A stretch of 64,000 bases of DNA from Prunus persica (GCF_000346465.2 NC_034015.1:5813061-5877060); one strand, 5' to 3'; positions 24,271 to 37,441 are shown, counted from the first letter of the stretch. Numbers and translations: made by a program. The notes: generated by a model not told the origin, from the sequence alone.

Positions 24271-24814
24271 ACTAGTGGGGGATCCTTGATTTTTATCCCA
24301 AGGGATCAACCTGTAAAAATAAACAAACTTTTTTTGCACAACAAATTCCTTTAAAAATTAAACAATGCCACTATCATTTACAATTCATAGTAAAAAATAA
24401 AGACTTGTTTATGTTGTTTATGTATAACTATTAGAAAATCTTATTACAAATTCAATACAAGAGATTTGAAAAAAAAAATAGAAATAATGTGAGTCAAATG
24501 AGAATTATTTGAAAATCTTCAATATGAGATTATATTGTGCATATTGGCTCTATATTTGGTTCTCTTAAAGAAAAAAAAAAGTCCAAAACATGCTACTTTT
24601 AAAAAGAAAAAGTCAAAATTATTTCTAGTTTTATTTTCAAAATTAATTACGTTGAAAAGGATTTTAAAAACAAGAAAATATAAAGATAAATTTGTGGAGG
24701 TAAGATGTTTGGCAATATTTGTTGCACCACTTGTTTAAATTTTCCACCCTTTGATCCATTTGAGGGTTTACTCAAATGTGTGGACAGCCAAAAACGGTCA
24801 CAAGGCACAGCGGG
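24271..24814. other. Intergenic, no supported gene
   Basis: AT-rich with poly-A runs; nothing recognised. Confidence 0.5.
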
Positions 24815-25396
24815 TAGGGGTGGACATGGTTTAGATTGGATTGGTCGAATTAATTACAATATAATAGTTTGATCCAGTTTGATTTTGTCAAAAATCATGA
24901 AGGAAGTTGAACCAAACAAAACTAATTTAATACTGTTTGGTTCGGTCGGTTTGGACCTAAGTCCAGTTCTCTTTCTTTTGCATTTTTTAAACATTGTTAG
25001 CCAAGATTTTTGTAGAAATATTACCTAAACTTATACCTCAGTTTCAATTTGTCACCTTAAAGAAAAATTTAAGAGAAATGTCACCTTAATTTTTTAAAAT
25101 CCATGATTTGTCATATGACTTTAACATCATCCAATTTCCCATCAATTTTGAGGGTATTTTAGTCTTTCCATTTTCAAGGGTATTTTTAAAATGGAAAAAT
25201 CATTATATATAAAAAAAATACGGTGGGTGACCAAGCAAACTTTAGATCCTTCAACACAAATAGAGTGGCGTAAGTTAATTAAACTATGAAGACAAGAAAG
25301 GTGGTTGGATTTTGGGTAGGAAGCTTAAGTAGTTTTAAATCAGGTATCTGAAAATTTTAGACATGCTCAATGAATGCCATAAAATATTCGTACATG

Positions 25397-25461
<65 letters not shown>

Positions 25462-25737
25462 AGGGGGGGTCCTATGCGATGTATTTGGGTGTGGGTGTTT
25501 CAAAATTCAATAATTAATATAACTCAATTCAAATATCCTTATATAGTTATTACTTCATTAGAGTATTACAAATGTAAAATAAAATATAAATAAATAAATA
25601 TACACATAATGGTTCAGTTTGGTTTAGCCCGGTTTACAAAAACTCAAAAATCAAAATCAAACCATAAATAGTCTGGTTCGGTTTTTAAAATGTTTGACTT
25701 TTTCTTGGTTAGTTCGGCCAAATTGATGCCCACCCTA
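24815..25737. repeat. Repeat with TAGGGGTGG / CCACCCTA ends, related to 23564-24064
   Basis: Starts TAGGGGTGGACATGG and ends GATGCCCACCCTA, an inverted terminal match. The interior carries similar GGTTCGGTTTGG-type words to the 0.5-kb insert at 23564. No convincing TSD. Includes a GA tract at 25401-25452 whose read-through open frame is not a gene. Confidence 0.55.
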
Positions 25738-26206
25738 CTTGCTTGTTAAAGGTAAACCTATAGAAAGCTTTCATCTTTGGGATTTAAGACGACAACCTCT
25801 CAATCCATTTCATCTACTATTGCTTTAGGTTGTGTTTGTAGGTGGTATTATAGTTTCCAAGTTCCAATGTCCAGCTTAATCTCAAAGGTTCTTTGGGGCA
25901 TTTCGTCGAACAGTTGGTGGGAAATCAGAGGCCACCACCCAACCTTCCATGGGGTTGTTATAAAAGCTGCCATGGAGGTTTTCCGGCATTGAAAGGGTCA
26001 AGCGACCCCGTTTATCCCTATGTGAGTCCGCCACTGCTTGTGACAGTCATGCCAACCACTATTTCACATTCAAAAGTGAAACAAATTTGTTGGCTCATTG
26101 TATTATGGTGGAGGAGAAAGATATTCATACAAGAGATGAATAATTCTGAAGGCTTTGACATTTAGAGATAAATGGATGATATTGAGAATAAAAATTTGAG
26201 GGTTGA
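25738..26206. other. Intergenic with a possible hAT terminus
   Basis: Around 26005-26037 the sequence CGACCCCGTTTATCCC...GTCCGCCACTG is, on the minus strand, a CAGTGGCGGAC-type hAT end. No partner end or TSD was found, so it is at most a fragment. Confidence 0.35.
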
Positions 26207-26211
26207 GATGT

Positions 26212-27597
26212 TGTAGGGGTCTTTTTGTTCCAACAGCCTGACAAATGGGCTTGGGCTGCCGTAAGGAAAAGGCAAACAAAATTGTCCTTGTGACTGAGTT
26301 TGAGAACCAAGCTTCAAAAGAGTTTTGAAAAGTTTGTAAAACCTTAGAAAACACCTTTGGTTCCTTTCACCAATAACCAGATGAATGTGACAGATTAGTA
26401 ATATAGCTTGGCTTAAGAAGCTTGTGGCATGGGAGCTAAGCCTTCACGAGTTTAGCAGTAGAGAGAAAGAGCATGAATTTCTAATGGAAACGAAGGCGTA
26501 AAGTAAGGGGGAGAGAGATTTGGGAAGATTTTGACTAAGGAAGAAATGGAGAGATAGAAGTAGAGAATGGGGTGTCTTGAGTAAATTTCCAACTGATCGA
26601 CAAAAGCTTGGTCGTGCTATGGATGGTGGTGTGTTTGCTGGGCAGAAAGAGTCTCCTTTTATAGGCGCTGGGACCTTTAATTTTATCAAGCCTCTCTCTC
26701 CCTTTTCCTTCACTTTCTCCCATTCACTCTTATTTGGTGAAATTTCCCCAGCCTGAGCATATAGGCACCAAGCCTTTTGGGGTTCCAAGATCTTCACACA
26801 GTTGGACCTCTCCATGTGAGTGAGGTGCTGCCCTCTTTTTATTATGGTTTTCCTATTAGAGCTTGCAGAAGAAAGAAACAGGGGTAAAGGCATTAGTCTA
26901 ATAGGTATTCCTCTTGCGCATATGAATCTCCGTTGGTTTTTACAATGGTCTGCTATTTGAATTGGTTCTGAGGTTTTTGACAAGCTAGATACGATGCTAG
27001 ATATTTTATAAGGTACTGGGTTGGGCTTTTCTAAGGTATTGGGTCATTGGCATTTTTATTTCCAGCGGCTAGCTAATCCTTCATGGTTTTGTCAAGCTGA
27101 TGGAAACAACTTATTTGCTTCTTTCTTTGTCAAGGCGCTGGGCATCTTAGCTGGTGCGAGATTTTCCTAAGTATTGTAAACTATTGCATATCTTCCTAAG
27201 GCATTGGGCCATTTTTTCTCTCTCCCTTGCCTACCCATATGTTTGGGTTCAAGAAAGGGACTTGAGTTTTGGTGCTCTGAAGTAGCCCAAAACTTTCATC
27301 CCTTGAACATCAATAGGTCTCGTGAATACTTATAACCATCTATACTACAACCTACTCAGCAAGCCCCAGACGTTCACGTGGCTTGGGTCCACTTAAGCTT
27401 GCAGCGCGGCTCGATGTCAAACTAACTGTTTTCGCTTGGCATGTTGCATGTTTGCTTGGCGTGGCATGTTGCACACAACTCATGCAAGCGCATCCGACAA
27501 ATTCATGCGTATCCTAGTCGGGCTTCTTCCTCAATTAAGCGTTGCGTTGAACTAGAAATATGTTTGGACCCAGCCTTAAATTTTTTGGGTCTCAACA
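26212..27597. mobile_element. Solo LTR, second copy of the family at 20527-22467
   Basis: Starts TGTAGGGGTCTTTTTG and ends TTTTTTGGGTCTCAACA. The flanks GATGT (26207-26211) and GATGG (27598-27602) match at 4 of 5 bases. Shared segments with the nested copy include the stretch near 27260-27390, with AAGTAGCCCAAA, GCAAGCCCC and TTGGGTC in the same order as 22150-22280. At 1386 bp it is shorter than the sister copy. Confidence 0.75.
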
Positions 27598-27602
27598 GAT
27601 GG

Positions 27603-28533
27603 ACATGAGAGATTCTGTCTAGCTATTGAAAATAAAATTTTATAATGTTAGAATCTCGAATTTTATACAAATACATGAAAATCCAAATGTACATGAAAGT
27701 TTAAAATTTCTAATGAAATTCTATGTTATCAGAATTTTAAAAAATTAACACAAATAAATTAATACATGACAATCTAAATTCATTTCCTCCATTGTTGCAA
27801 AGACTACATTTGCATAAACTGCATGGAAATCTTATTTTTTACATCCTAAATTGGCATCTCCCCACTCTAAACATTCTTATAAAATTATGTAGACATGAAA
27901 AAAAAAAAAAAAAAACAGTGAAGAGAATCTTTTGAAGTCTTTCCCTTTCCTTTACCTTCCTCTTCATCCCCTTTCTCTCCGATGCTGTTTGGTCTTTTCC
28001 CTCTCAATTACTGAATTACTTTCCCTTTGTCTGAGATATGTAGAGATGCCTATTGCCAACTCCCCTACGAAAAGACTTAATAAAGTATCTCAAAAGCCCT
28101 CTGCTTTTATTTCTTTGTCTGCCATTAAAATGCCATAAATATAACCACTTTACTTCTTCTCTCCCATCCCCACTTGCCACCATCTCTCCCTTTCCCTCTC
28201 ACGCTCTCTCTCTCTCTCTCTCTCTCTAGGTAGAGAGAGAATAAAAAACTCTGGTCATTTTCCGGCGGTTGCTCTCGTTTTCACTTTACTTAATATCTCC
28301 CATTTTCCATCTTTGTCATTGACTCTTCACCTGAAAATGGGTTGATATTTTGCGTCCAAAGTCACACGAAAACTGGTTTCAGGGTTCTGCCATTAATCCC
28401 ATTTTCACATCTGGGTTTCCTCTAATCCCAACACAACCCATCAAAAATAGAGAAAGGCGCGACCTTTATTAAGCCAAAAAAAAAAAACACACACACACAC
28501 ACACACACAAACACAAACAAAGAACAAGAAAAC
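27603..28533. promoter_or_regulatory. PIN gene upstream region and 5' leader with microsatellites
   Basis: Contains poly-A (27898-27915), a CT tract (28203-28227), then A11 followed by an AC tract (28490-28509) ending 25 bp before the PIN start codon, so the AC repeat must be in the 5' untranslated region. No TATA box stands out. Confidence 0.55.
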
Positions 28534-31106
28534 ATGATCAGTTTCACAGACCTCTACCACGTTCTCACAGCTGTTGTGCCACTCTATGTGGCCATGATCT
28601 TAGCCTACGGCTCAGTGAAATGGTGGAAGATCTTCAGCCCTGATCAGTGTTCGGGCATAAACCGCTTTGTGGCTCTGTTTGCAGTTCCTCTGCTCTCTTT
28701 CCACTTCATCTCTACCAACAATCCCTATGCCATGAACTACAGGTTCATAGCAGCTGACACTCTTCAGAAAGTCATAGTCTTGGTGGCCCTAGCAGTATGG
28801 TCAAGAACCAGCTCAAGAGGCTCTCTAGAATGGTCCATAACTCTCTTTTCTCTCTCCACTCTCCCCAACACTCTGGTCATGGGCATACCCTTGTTAAAGG
28901 GCATGTATGGAGATGCCTCAGGCAGCTTGATGGTCCAAATTGTGGTCCTCCAATGCATTATTTGGTACACTCTGATGCTCTTCTTGTTTGAGTACAGAGG
29001 AGCTAGGCTCTTGATTGGGGAACAGTTCCCAGACACTGCTGGCTCCATCATTTCCTTCAGGGTTGATTCTGATATCATTTCCTTAGATGGGAAAGAGCCG
29101 TTGCAAACTGAAGCTGAGGTTGGTGAAGATGGCAAGCTCCATGTCACTGTCAGAAAATCTACAAGCTCTCGCTCTGAAATCTACTCCAGAAGATCCCACG
29201 GACCCAACTCTGGCGTTTCCTTAACTCCAAGGCCTTCGAATCTAACAAATGCTGAGATTTACAGCCTTCAGTCTTCAAGAAACCCAACTCCCAGAGGCTC
29301 AAGCTTTAACCACACTGATTTCTACTCCATGGTGAACGGCAAGAACATGAGCAATGCGAGTCCAAGGCAGTCAAATTATGGAAATGTTGGGTTTGATGAA
29401 GAGGCAGGAGGAGTTGGGATGAGAGGAGGAACAAATGGGGTTTATCCGCCGGGGAATTCGGGGTATCCCGCACCTCCTACGGCCGGAATTTTCTCTCCGG
29501 TGACAGGGCCCAATGCGAAGAAGAAACCCAATGGGGCTGATGGCGGTAAAGATCTTCACATGTTTGTTTGGAGCTCAAGCGCCTCACCTGTGTCTGAAGG
29601 AGGCATTCATGTTTTCAGAGGTGGAGAGTATGGCAACGACATTGGTGGGGTTGCTCACCAAAAGGGTATGCTAATTTGCCAACACTAATCTTTGAGAATA
29701 TTTGTCACATGGGCATGCTTGTTTTGGCTCTATTATTAGATTGTTGTGTTTGTGATGTGTAAACTATTTGTTAAGGTTTTGGATCTTTCTGTACATTTAT
29801 GCAAACTGTATTTGTCTGGATGAATGTGGGATTTGATTTTTATCTGCTTGTGGGTGAAGAAGTGGGGTTTGTTGGATTTTGTTTGTTATGCCCTTTCCTA
29901 TATGCCCCATTTTTCTCTTGTTGCTTTTCCAAAACAAAATCCCCTGTTTTTTGTTTCTGGGTCTTATTTTGTCATTACTGGTGACTAGTGGCATTGCTTT
30001 TTGTCATGTCCTTTTTTCCTCATGTTTTGATCTGCAACAATTGGTTTTTGCTTTCATATTTAGATTATGATGAGTTTGGCCGAGATGAGTTCAGCTTTGA
30101 CAACAGACCAAATTCAAATGGGGTTGACCGGGAAGGTCCTGTGCTTTCCAAGTTGGGTTCAAGCTCCACCACTGAACTCCATCCCAAGACAGCTCATGGT
30201 GAACCAAAGGCCACAGCCATGCCACCTGCTAGTGTTATGACCAGACTGATTCTTATCATGGTTTGGCGAAAACTCATTCGGAACCCAAACACTTACTCCA
30301 GCCTTATTGGCCTCACCTGGTCTTTAGTCTCATATAAGTAAGCATAACTAAATTGTGAAATACTTTCAAGAGGGGCTTTACAATCATAATTGGAAGTTTA
30401 TAATCTGTGTTGTGATTTTTCAGGTGGCACGTTGTTATGCCCGCAATCGTGGCCCGTTCAATCGCCATTCTGTCAGATGCAGGTCTTGGAATGGCCATGT
30501 TTAGTCTTGGTATGTTAAATTTGCAAAGTTAATGCTTTTGTGCTAAATATTGTACAACTCTAGTTGGACAACATGTTCTTAGATGGCTGAAATATGTATT
30601 ATTGATGAGCATTATCTTTAATGGGATTGCAGGCTTGTTCATGGCATTACAACCAAAGATGATTGCCTGTGGAAATTCAGTTGCTTCCTTTGCCATGGCA
30701 GTTCGATTCCTCTCTGGTCCGGCTGTCATGGCGGCAGCCTCAATTGCTGTAGGACTGCGAGGTGTTCTGTTGCACATTGCCATTGTACAGGTAATGAAAG
30801 TTTGCCTGTGGAAAATTCTTCAAAGGCTTCAATGGATAACAAATAACCTTTTGTTCTGTGATTTCAGGCAGCTCTTCCACAAGGGATTGTTCCCTTTGTC
30901 TTTGCCAAGGAATACAATGTTCATCCTGACATACTAAGCACCGGGTTCGAAACATGAACTCTCATCTTGATTGTAATTCCACTTCTTAGTCTTAAACTTG
31001 TAGTAATCTGATATAAGCAAGTTTGTTTGTGTTCTGCAGGGTTATTTTTGGAATGCTAATTGCTCTGCCTATCACATTGGTTTACTACATCCTGCTTGGA
31101 CTGTGA
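28534..31106 (+). CDS. PIN: PIN auxin efflux carrier, canonical long-loop (PIN1-like)
   Basis: Six exons, 28534-29665, 30064-30337, 30424-30509, 30633-30790, 30868-30944 and 31040-31106, sum to 1794 nt, 597 aa, with all phases consistent. The exon 5 donor is a weak GT (GTTCGA). The protein has the five-helix N-terminal bundle ([68 protein letters not shown]), a long hydrophilic loop (about 160-455) and the C-terminal bundle ([62 protein letters not shown]). It exports auxin across the plasma membrane, and polarity depends on loop phosphorylation. Kinase motifs TPRPSN (231-236) and TPRGSS (252-257) are kept; the third is SPRQSN (276-281), Thr replaced by Ser. The loop matches PIN1 best ([51 protein letters not shown]). 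The exact PIN subclade is uncertain. Confidence 0.95.
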
Positions 31107-32600
31107 AACAGAGAATCTCTTAACTTGTTGAGCAAACAGTAGTCATAATGTAGTTCTCACCATTTTGGCATTGGGATTTTGCTTTTTGGCTCTCTAACAG
31201 AAGAACAGCATAGATTTTCAGAAGAACGTAGACAAGAAGAAGATAGAGATGTGGGAGGAAATATAATGACAAGTTCTCTTCACACAAGGTAGATAGAGAG
31301 AGGAGAGAGAAGAATCAGAGATGGAGAAATGAGCTTTTGTGGAAGCTCTGCTACTTTTTTATTCTCATTTTGCCTTTTTCTATGAACCTTTTGTGCCTTT
31401 GTTTTTTTGTTCTTTTGATGAAGTGAAGCTTGTTTGTAGTTGGAGGTGCCCTCTACTTTTTTAATCTTTTCTTTTTTCCTAAGGTCAAAAAGGATTTAAA
31501 CCCAACTGGAATCTCTATGCAAGAAATTTAAAGCCAAACCAAAACTGCTTTTTCTACAAGAAAAAGTCTGCAGCCAAACAGTGGATGCCTTCCGCAGCCT
31601 AACATATCAAATGCATGCGAGTTGTTTATTGGATTTTGTGGTAATGTTACCAGCTGTGAGCTGTGACTTGAGTAAATATAGCCCAATATAATACATATCT
31701 GCTTTTTTCTCAAGCATTTAAATTTAATTTTGGTCATATCTGCTTGGAACTTGAAAATGAGAGGCATGGCAAAAGCTTTGCAGGCAAGCTGCTAGAAAAG
31801 ATAAAGCAAATGTATAGCAGCAGCCTAGCTGACATGCTGAGGGGAGCCTATCTCCATAGCCAATGTCGGTTGGTATTGCTCAAAGTCTTGCTTTAAGGAT
31901 GTGTTTGGCAGACCTTGTAAACCTCTCTGCTGCTGGTCTTTGAATTGGGGAACACTAGGGACCGCTGAGAGAGAAAATTGCTATCCAAATGAACGAGGAG
32001 CTTAAACTTTAACTTTTGCAGCAAGTTGCCCAATAAAGTTTCTGCTGAGAATATTTATTTTCCATAAGAATGGAAAATATTTTCAACCTTTTTATAGCGT
32101 GTGATTTGAACCTCTTTTTGCTCGTTGTGTTGTCTCTCAACCAGTGAAAAGCTCTTCAGCATGCTAGTAGGTCGGGATGAGTGGTTGCTTGCTGTCCAGG
32201 ATTTTTTCTAGGGTTTGTTGCACTTAAGTTGTCACGCTTGGATTTAACCTTAAACCAAATCAAAAGGAGTGAAATCCAAATTCACTTGAAAGAGTAGTTA
32301 AACCAAGATTGTTTTACATAGTTATGGAACTTCTAGTGTATATTATCTTTCAAAAGTACAACATTAACCTTTTAAAAGGATTCTAAAGCTTTTAAGATAA
32401 CCACAAGATCTCATATTTCGTGGCCAAAACGTCAAAAAAGAGCTTAACTTCAAGTCTAATCTTTTCTAAAAGGGATCGGAAATGGTGCGTTATAAAGCTC
32501 GGTAAGCAAAAATATTCATGGCCATGAGTGAGGGTGAGGACCACAACTATATAGGAGCTGACACACAAGTAATATTCCAAATTTGCTATATTTTGGGTTC
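31107..32600. other. PIN 3' region and intergenic DNA
   Basis: Includes the probable PIN 3' untranslated region (GA-rich near 31285-31320). No gene supported after it. Confidence 0.5.
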
Positions 32601-32603
32601 TAA

Positions 32604-33082
32604 CCCGTTTGGTTCATGAGAAAGGAGGCTTGGAGATGTGAAATTAATTGATTTTCCATGTTTGATAAGTCCATGTATGGGAAATGGTTGCTTGGTACAT
32701 TGGCAAGTATGGAAGAAAATGAAGTCCTCCTCCCAACTTGGGTTTTGTTTTCCCTCATCATGAGAAAGTTTGGGGAAACGAGCAAACATTCAATGCACAT
32801 TTTTCATGATCATTTTGTCCCCATTAACAATTTAGAATTACAATATATCATTAAATGCACTTATTTTTTATTTGATTTAATATGGATATAATTGAAAAAT
32901 TATACAAACTTTGTTTTCCATTCCTACTCAAAACAAATATGAGAAATGAAATAAAGTGAAATCTCCCGGTTACTTTCTCGGCATTACAAAACGTGGGAAA
33001 GAAATTTTTCATTTCTCATCCCTTAAAAAATAACATGGGAAATGATTTCCTTTTAAATCCGTTCCGCGAACCAAACGAGACC
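32604..33082. mobile_element. Tourist-like MITE, 479 bp, TAA duplication
   Basis: Left end CCCGTTTGGTTCATGAG and right end, minus strand, GGTCTCGTTTGGTTCGCG share GTTTGGTTC. TAA flanks both sides (32601-32603 and 33083-33085). The ends and TSD fit Tourist/Harbinger MITEs. Non-coding. Confidence 0.75.
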
Positions 33083-33085
33083 TAA

Positions 33086-34370
33086 GAGGACAATAAATTT
33101 TTGGAGCCCTACTGCGAAATGAACTAAAGTTTCAAGTCTTGACCTAAAAGTTTCAAGTTTCTTCTATTTTCACTTTCCAATCTGATTGAAGCCTAACAAA
33201 ATTCTTTTGCAATAGGAATGAAGTTAATGAGTTCTCTTCCCTCCTCCATGCCACCGCACCATCTAAATCCCATAAAGAGAGAGGAGAGAGCTGGAGAGCA
33301 AATCTTGAGGATACAGACTACTTGTCAAAATGTACATCTTCTCATCTCATGACACACACAGCCATCATAATCATCCTTCATCATTTCAATTCATCAAAAG
33401 CCGCATCTTCAGTTAAAGCAAGCTAGATTTATGGGTCTGCTATAAAATATGTAGTTTGGGTCCTTCCTTGAGAGAGAGAGAGTAGTCAATGATGGTGATC
33501 ATTAAAGAAAATGGTATTAAGTATTCAAATGTGTGAGTGACAGCAATCTCAATCAAAGTGACTGTCTGGTTTGCTTAAACTTTTTTTTTCTTAAGTAGTG
33601 CTTCCACCTTTTCTCTTCCTTTTTCATGGAAAACCTAATTGAACCAGGAAAGTTGTATGCAGAGCATGAGATGATTCTACAGAATATAATGATGAAACCC
33701 AGCAGCCACCTTGTATTTTTAATCATCTTTCAAGGAATGTGCAGCACGTGTGCCACTTGGGTCACATTGCCCCATTCAAACTTTTCTTTGTTTTATGCCC
33801 CACATATTATATAAATATAAATGCATATGTTATTAGTTGTAAAGTCACATGGAAGAGTACTAGTTTTATAAGAAGAGAATGTTTGTGAATACATGGGTTA
33901 TGTGACAGTTTGGTGTTAGTGGCGACCAAAAAGCCTGTTTTTTTACTTAATAAAATCAAAAGATAAAAGCCGACGGGTTTAGAAAGAGCTTTAACTTGCA
34001 TACGAGTGATTTCAGGTTTTAATCTTCGTGACTTCTTGACATTATATGTGTAATCTTCTTCTCCAATATCGTTGGTATAAAAAGAAATTAAAAAGGAAAA
34101 AGAAAACCAAACAAAAGCAGAATGGTGGGGTGTGTAGGTGCTTGATGCATCCAGTGCGGGCTCAAGCTAATTTTGAGTGGCTTTTCTTACTTGAGGCCCA
34201 AAATATATCAGATTCCCTACATCTCACTGTATAGCCCAAATAAAAAAGTCCTAAACAAAAAGAGACCACCCAAAATTAAGAAGAGAGGTATTGAAATTAA
34301 GAGCCCGTGAACAAATACTTCATGGTCCATCCATATAAAAACAGATCCAAACCGCAAGCATCTTCGCTCA
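33086..34370. other. Intergenic, no supported gene
   Basis: AT-rich; a short GA run near 33472. Nothing recognised. Confidence 0.5.
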
Positions 34371-34372
34371 TA

Positions 34373-34524
34373 AGGAGGCTAGAATAAGGGGTTATTGTGA
34401 GGGGTTATAATGAGAGGGTTCTTAATAGTTGTTCGATTTAGTGTATGGTTATTATTGAACTGTTAGATTGAACTCCTTCATTGTTACCCCTCAACATAGC
34501 TCCTCATTATAGAAGCTCCCCCTT
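34373..34524. repeat. Foldback repeat, about 150 bp
   Basis: Left arm AGGAGGCTAGAATAAGGGG...GTGAGGGGT pairs with the complement of the right arm ACCCCTCAAC...GAAGCTCCCCCTT. A MITE-like hairpin; the superfamily cannot be set. Confidence 0.6.
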
Positions 34525-34861
34525 TACTTAAGACAAAGAATAATGTTTGGTCTAAGATTCGATCTAAACTTGTGGGTCCTTAATTCCCATGCCACAAGCT
34601 TGTCATGCCAAATATTTTCCACATTATCAACACTTTCTCAAACTCAAGTAACATCCTTCCACTATTAGACCATATGCCCCTCCGTCCATCTCTCACTAAC
34701 ATGTATTGCTATGTGTTGACATGAAATAAATTAACTGTTTTTTTCCCAACTAAATTGTTTCCATATTCATTTTCTATGCTTACTTATCTCTTTGTGACAC
34801 AGTCAACATGTCTACATGATTGATTTGTAAAGTATCAGACATGATATATATATATATATAG

Positions 34862-35260
34862 TCCCTTTCTATTGAGGGATTCTTCAAATAATTTTATTTG
34901 AAGGATACCTTTTAGGGTATTCTATAAATTTTTTTCCAACAATCCAAATCATCTATTTTTTAAGTCAACATTCATAGATCATCTTTACAAAAAATTAGAC
35001 AAATCGGAAACCATTTCGACATCCAATTGTATTCTACAAAATCAATGAATACGGTGCTCCAAGAAAGTACTAAAATTTCAATAACACAATTGAGTGGTCA
35101 AATGATATCGGATTCAAGTAATTTTTTGTAGAGATGATTTTTGAATGATTATCTAAAACATAGACGGTTTGAATTAGTGAAATACAATGCGAAATAGGCC
35201 TTACAAAAATGTCCATCAAATAAGTTAATTTGAAGAATCCTCAATAAAAGCTATATATAT
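34862..35260. repeat. MITE-like element with TATTGAGGGATTCTTCAAAT ends
   Basis: The left end near 34870 (CTATTGAGGGATTCTTCAAAT) is repeated in inverted form at 35229-35251 (TTTGAAGAATCCTCAATA). TA-rich flanks hide the TSD. A diverged copy in reverse orientation is at 60060-60420, shown by shared words around the central GATGATTTTTGAATGATT region. Confidence 0.6.
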
Positions 35261-35540
35261 TCCAAAATGTACGAGCGGACTGTCGTCAAGTGATCTTACC
35301 CAAGACAAATGCTGCTTGTTTTTTGTTTTTGTTTTTGTGGTCCATTACAAAAGTAAATATAATGCTTACAAAAACATGTCGAACTATCAACAAGAATTAA
35401 ACGACCAGGCATTTACACTCGACAAGTAGATTCTGATTTGAATTCCAAACTGGAAAATGTGCAACTTTTGTTTGGAAAAGAGTAAACCAACAACAAAAAT
35501 GGCTTGACTTTTGCCCCCCGGCCCTCTTTTCTTTCGTACC

Positions 35541-35636
35541 ATGTTTAATTTGAAACGAAAATATTCACATTGGGAAATAGTAGGCGGAATGTTTAATTTG
35601 AAACGAAAATATTCACATTGGGAAATAGTAGGCGGG
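35541..35636. repeat. Perfect 48-bp tandem duplication
   Basis: Two copies starting ATGTTTAATTTGAAACG at 35541 and 35589, identical over the unit up to TAGTAGGCGG. Perfect identity points to a recent slip or assembly artefact. Confidence 0.9.
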
Positions 35637-35689
35637 TCATGTAACACGTTGAAACTGAGAAACTTGATCTTAAATAAAATAAAAGAGTT

Positions 35690-37080
35690 ATTTACGCTAA
35701 TACTCACGGAGGTTTTTAATTTTTTTTTAAATACCTTTAAGATTTCAGAAATTACATGAACACCCATTGAGGTTTTAAATTGTTTTCACAAAACCCCTTT
35801 TCATTGACTTTTCGTTCAAAAATTGATGATTTTATATAAAATATTTCTTCAAATGATAAAGTTAGCTTTTGAGATTAGATTGCACATACATTTATTGTTT
35901 GTTATTTACATAATTTTTATTATATGAAATCATCAAGCTTTGGACGAAAAATTAATAAAAATGGGTTTTATGAAAACAATTTAAAACCTCAAGGAGTTTT
36001 ATGAAAAAGCCAAAAATCTCAGGAGGTGTTCATGAAATTTCTCCATTTTCTATTTGGATCATTGATTAAAAACAAAATGTTAAAGAAAGAGTAACTATAA
36101 TCTGGAAACATCCATTCTCAATCCTAGGAGTACTTTAATAATCCCATCCAGAAAAATATGGCAGGATACTCGAAATATGCTTATGCTAGAGATGCTAAAA
36201 TAAAGCAAAACTATAAAGTCCAAGGTCGCAGATGTGATTATTGTTCAAGTTATGTATGTGAGTGTTTGTGCATATTCTCAAATATTTGAGTTACAAGTCT
36301 CTTACTAATTAAATTTTTTTAAACCAAAAAAAAAAAAAACATTTAGTCCACACATTGCTTACATGGCTTCCACATCCACAAAAAAATGCATGACCCACGT
36401 ATTCTATATCATCAGTTAACATAATTTTTGATGGCATGTGCCACATTGCTACATGGAGCAAAGCCAGGGTGGCTAATTATAATTTTTTTTGTTTTGTTTA
36501 GGTGGTACTTGACAAAAGCCTAAATGCATGTGATATATAATATTTAGTTCTTTTTCTATGCAGATCTACATACATTATTATTGTGCATACATCATTGTAA
36601 ATAATGAGAAAAGTATGGAGGAATAGTAGCAAATATATGGTGTTCTTACGGTAATAACGTCCGGATGTTCGGACTCACAAAACCCCTTTCTATTGATTTT
36701 TCATTTAAAAATTGATGATTCCAAATGATAAAGTTAGCCTTTGAGATTAAATTGCACATACATTCATTGAGGTTAATTTTGTTATTTGCATAAGTTTTTA
36801 TTGTATAACTATAAACACATCCAGCTTTGGACGAAAAATGAATGAAAATGAGTTTTGTGAAAACAATTTAAAACTTTAGGGGTGTTCGTGTAATTTCTTA
36901 AACCTCTAGGAGTTTTGTGAAAAAATTGAAAACCTCAAGAGGTGTTTATGTAATTTCTCCATTTTTTAATAAACAATCAGCGAAAAAAAGATTTATAAAA
37001 ATAATTTAAAACCTCAAAGGATATTAATGTAATTTTAAAAGCTAGTTTTTTTGAAAACACTAAAAATCTCAGTAGGTGTT
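35690..37080. repeat. Two diverged copies of a ~370-420-bp repeat family
   Basis: 35690-36055 and 36660-37080 share CAAAACCCCTTTxxATTGA, AATTGATGATT, GATAAAGTTAGC, GATTxxATTGCACATACATT and TTTGGACGAAAAAT in the same order. Each copy has inverted ends of the form ACCTCAAGGAGTTTT/AAAACCCC. Related sequence also appears near 15540-15700. Non-coding; the gap between copies (36056-36659) holds nothing recognised. Confidence 0.6.
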
Positions 37081-37314
37081 ACTTGTAGGAAATTTCATCC
37101 CATTATCTTATACCTTTTTTTGGAGACATGCTATGAAGAGTTTTAGTGGCCCTAGAAAATACCGTACAAAAAAACAAATGGAACTGAAAATTGCAGAGCA
37201 TTTTATCGTCATACTCACATCATCATATAAGAATTCCACTTTTTGTCATCCCCCCCTTTTCCCCAATAAATATAAATAAAAATATAAAACCCATTTGGAC
37301 CCCAAAATTCACGG

Positions 37315-37397
37315 ATATATATAAAACCCTAAAGACAAAAAGACTAAACCACCGAAAGTCTCCAACACTTTCATTTCATTTCATTTCATTTCAGTAT

Positions 37398-37441
<44 letters not shown>

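Noticed and set aside
25363..25593. Open frame with a long Arg-Glu repeat
   Set aside because: Product of the GA microsatellite at 25401-25452.
26444..26983. 179-aa minus-strand open frame
   Set aside because: Lies wholly in the second solo LTR; not conserved as an open frame in the sister LTR and no domain seen.
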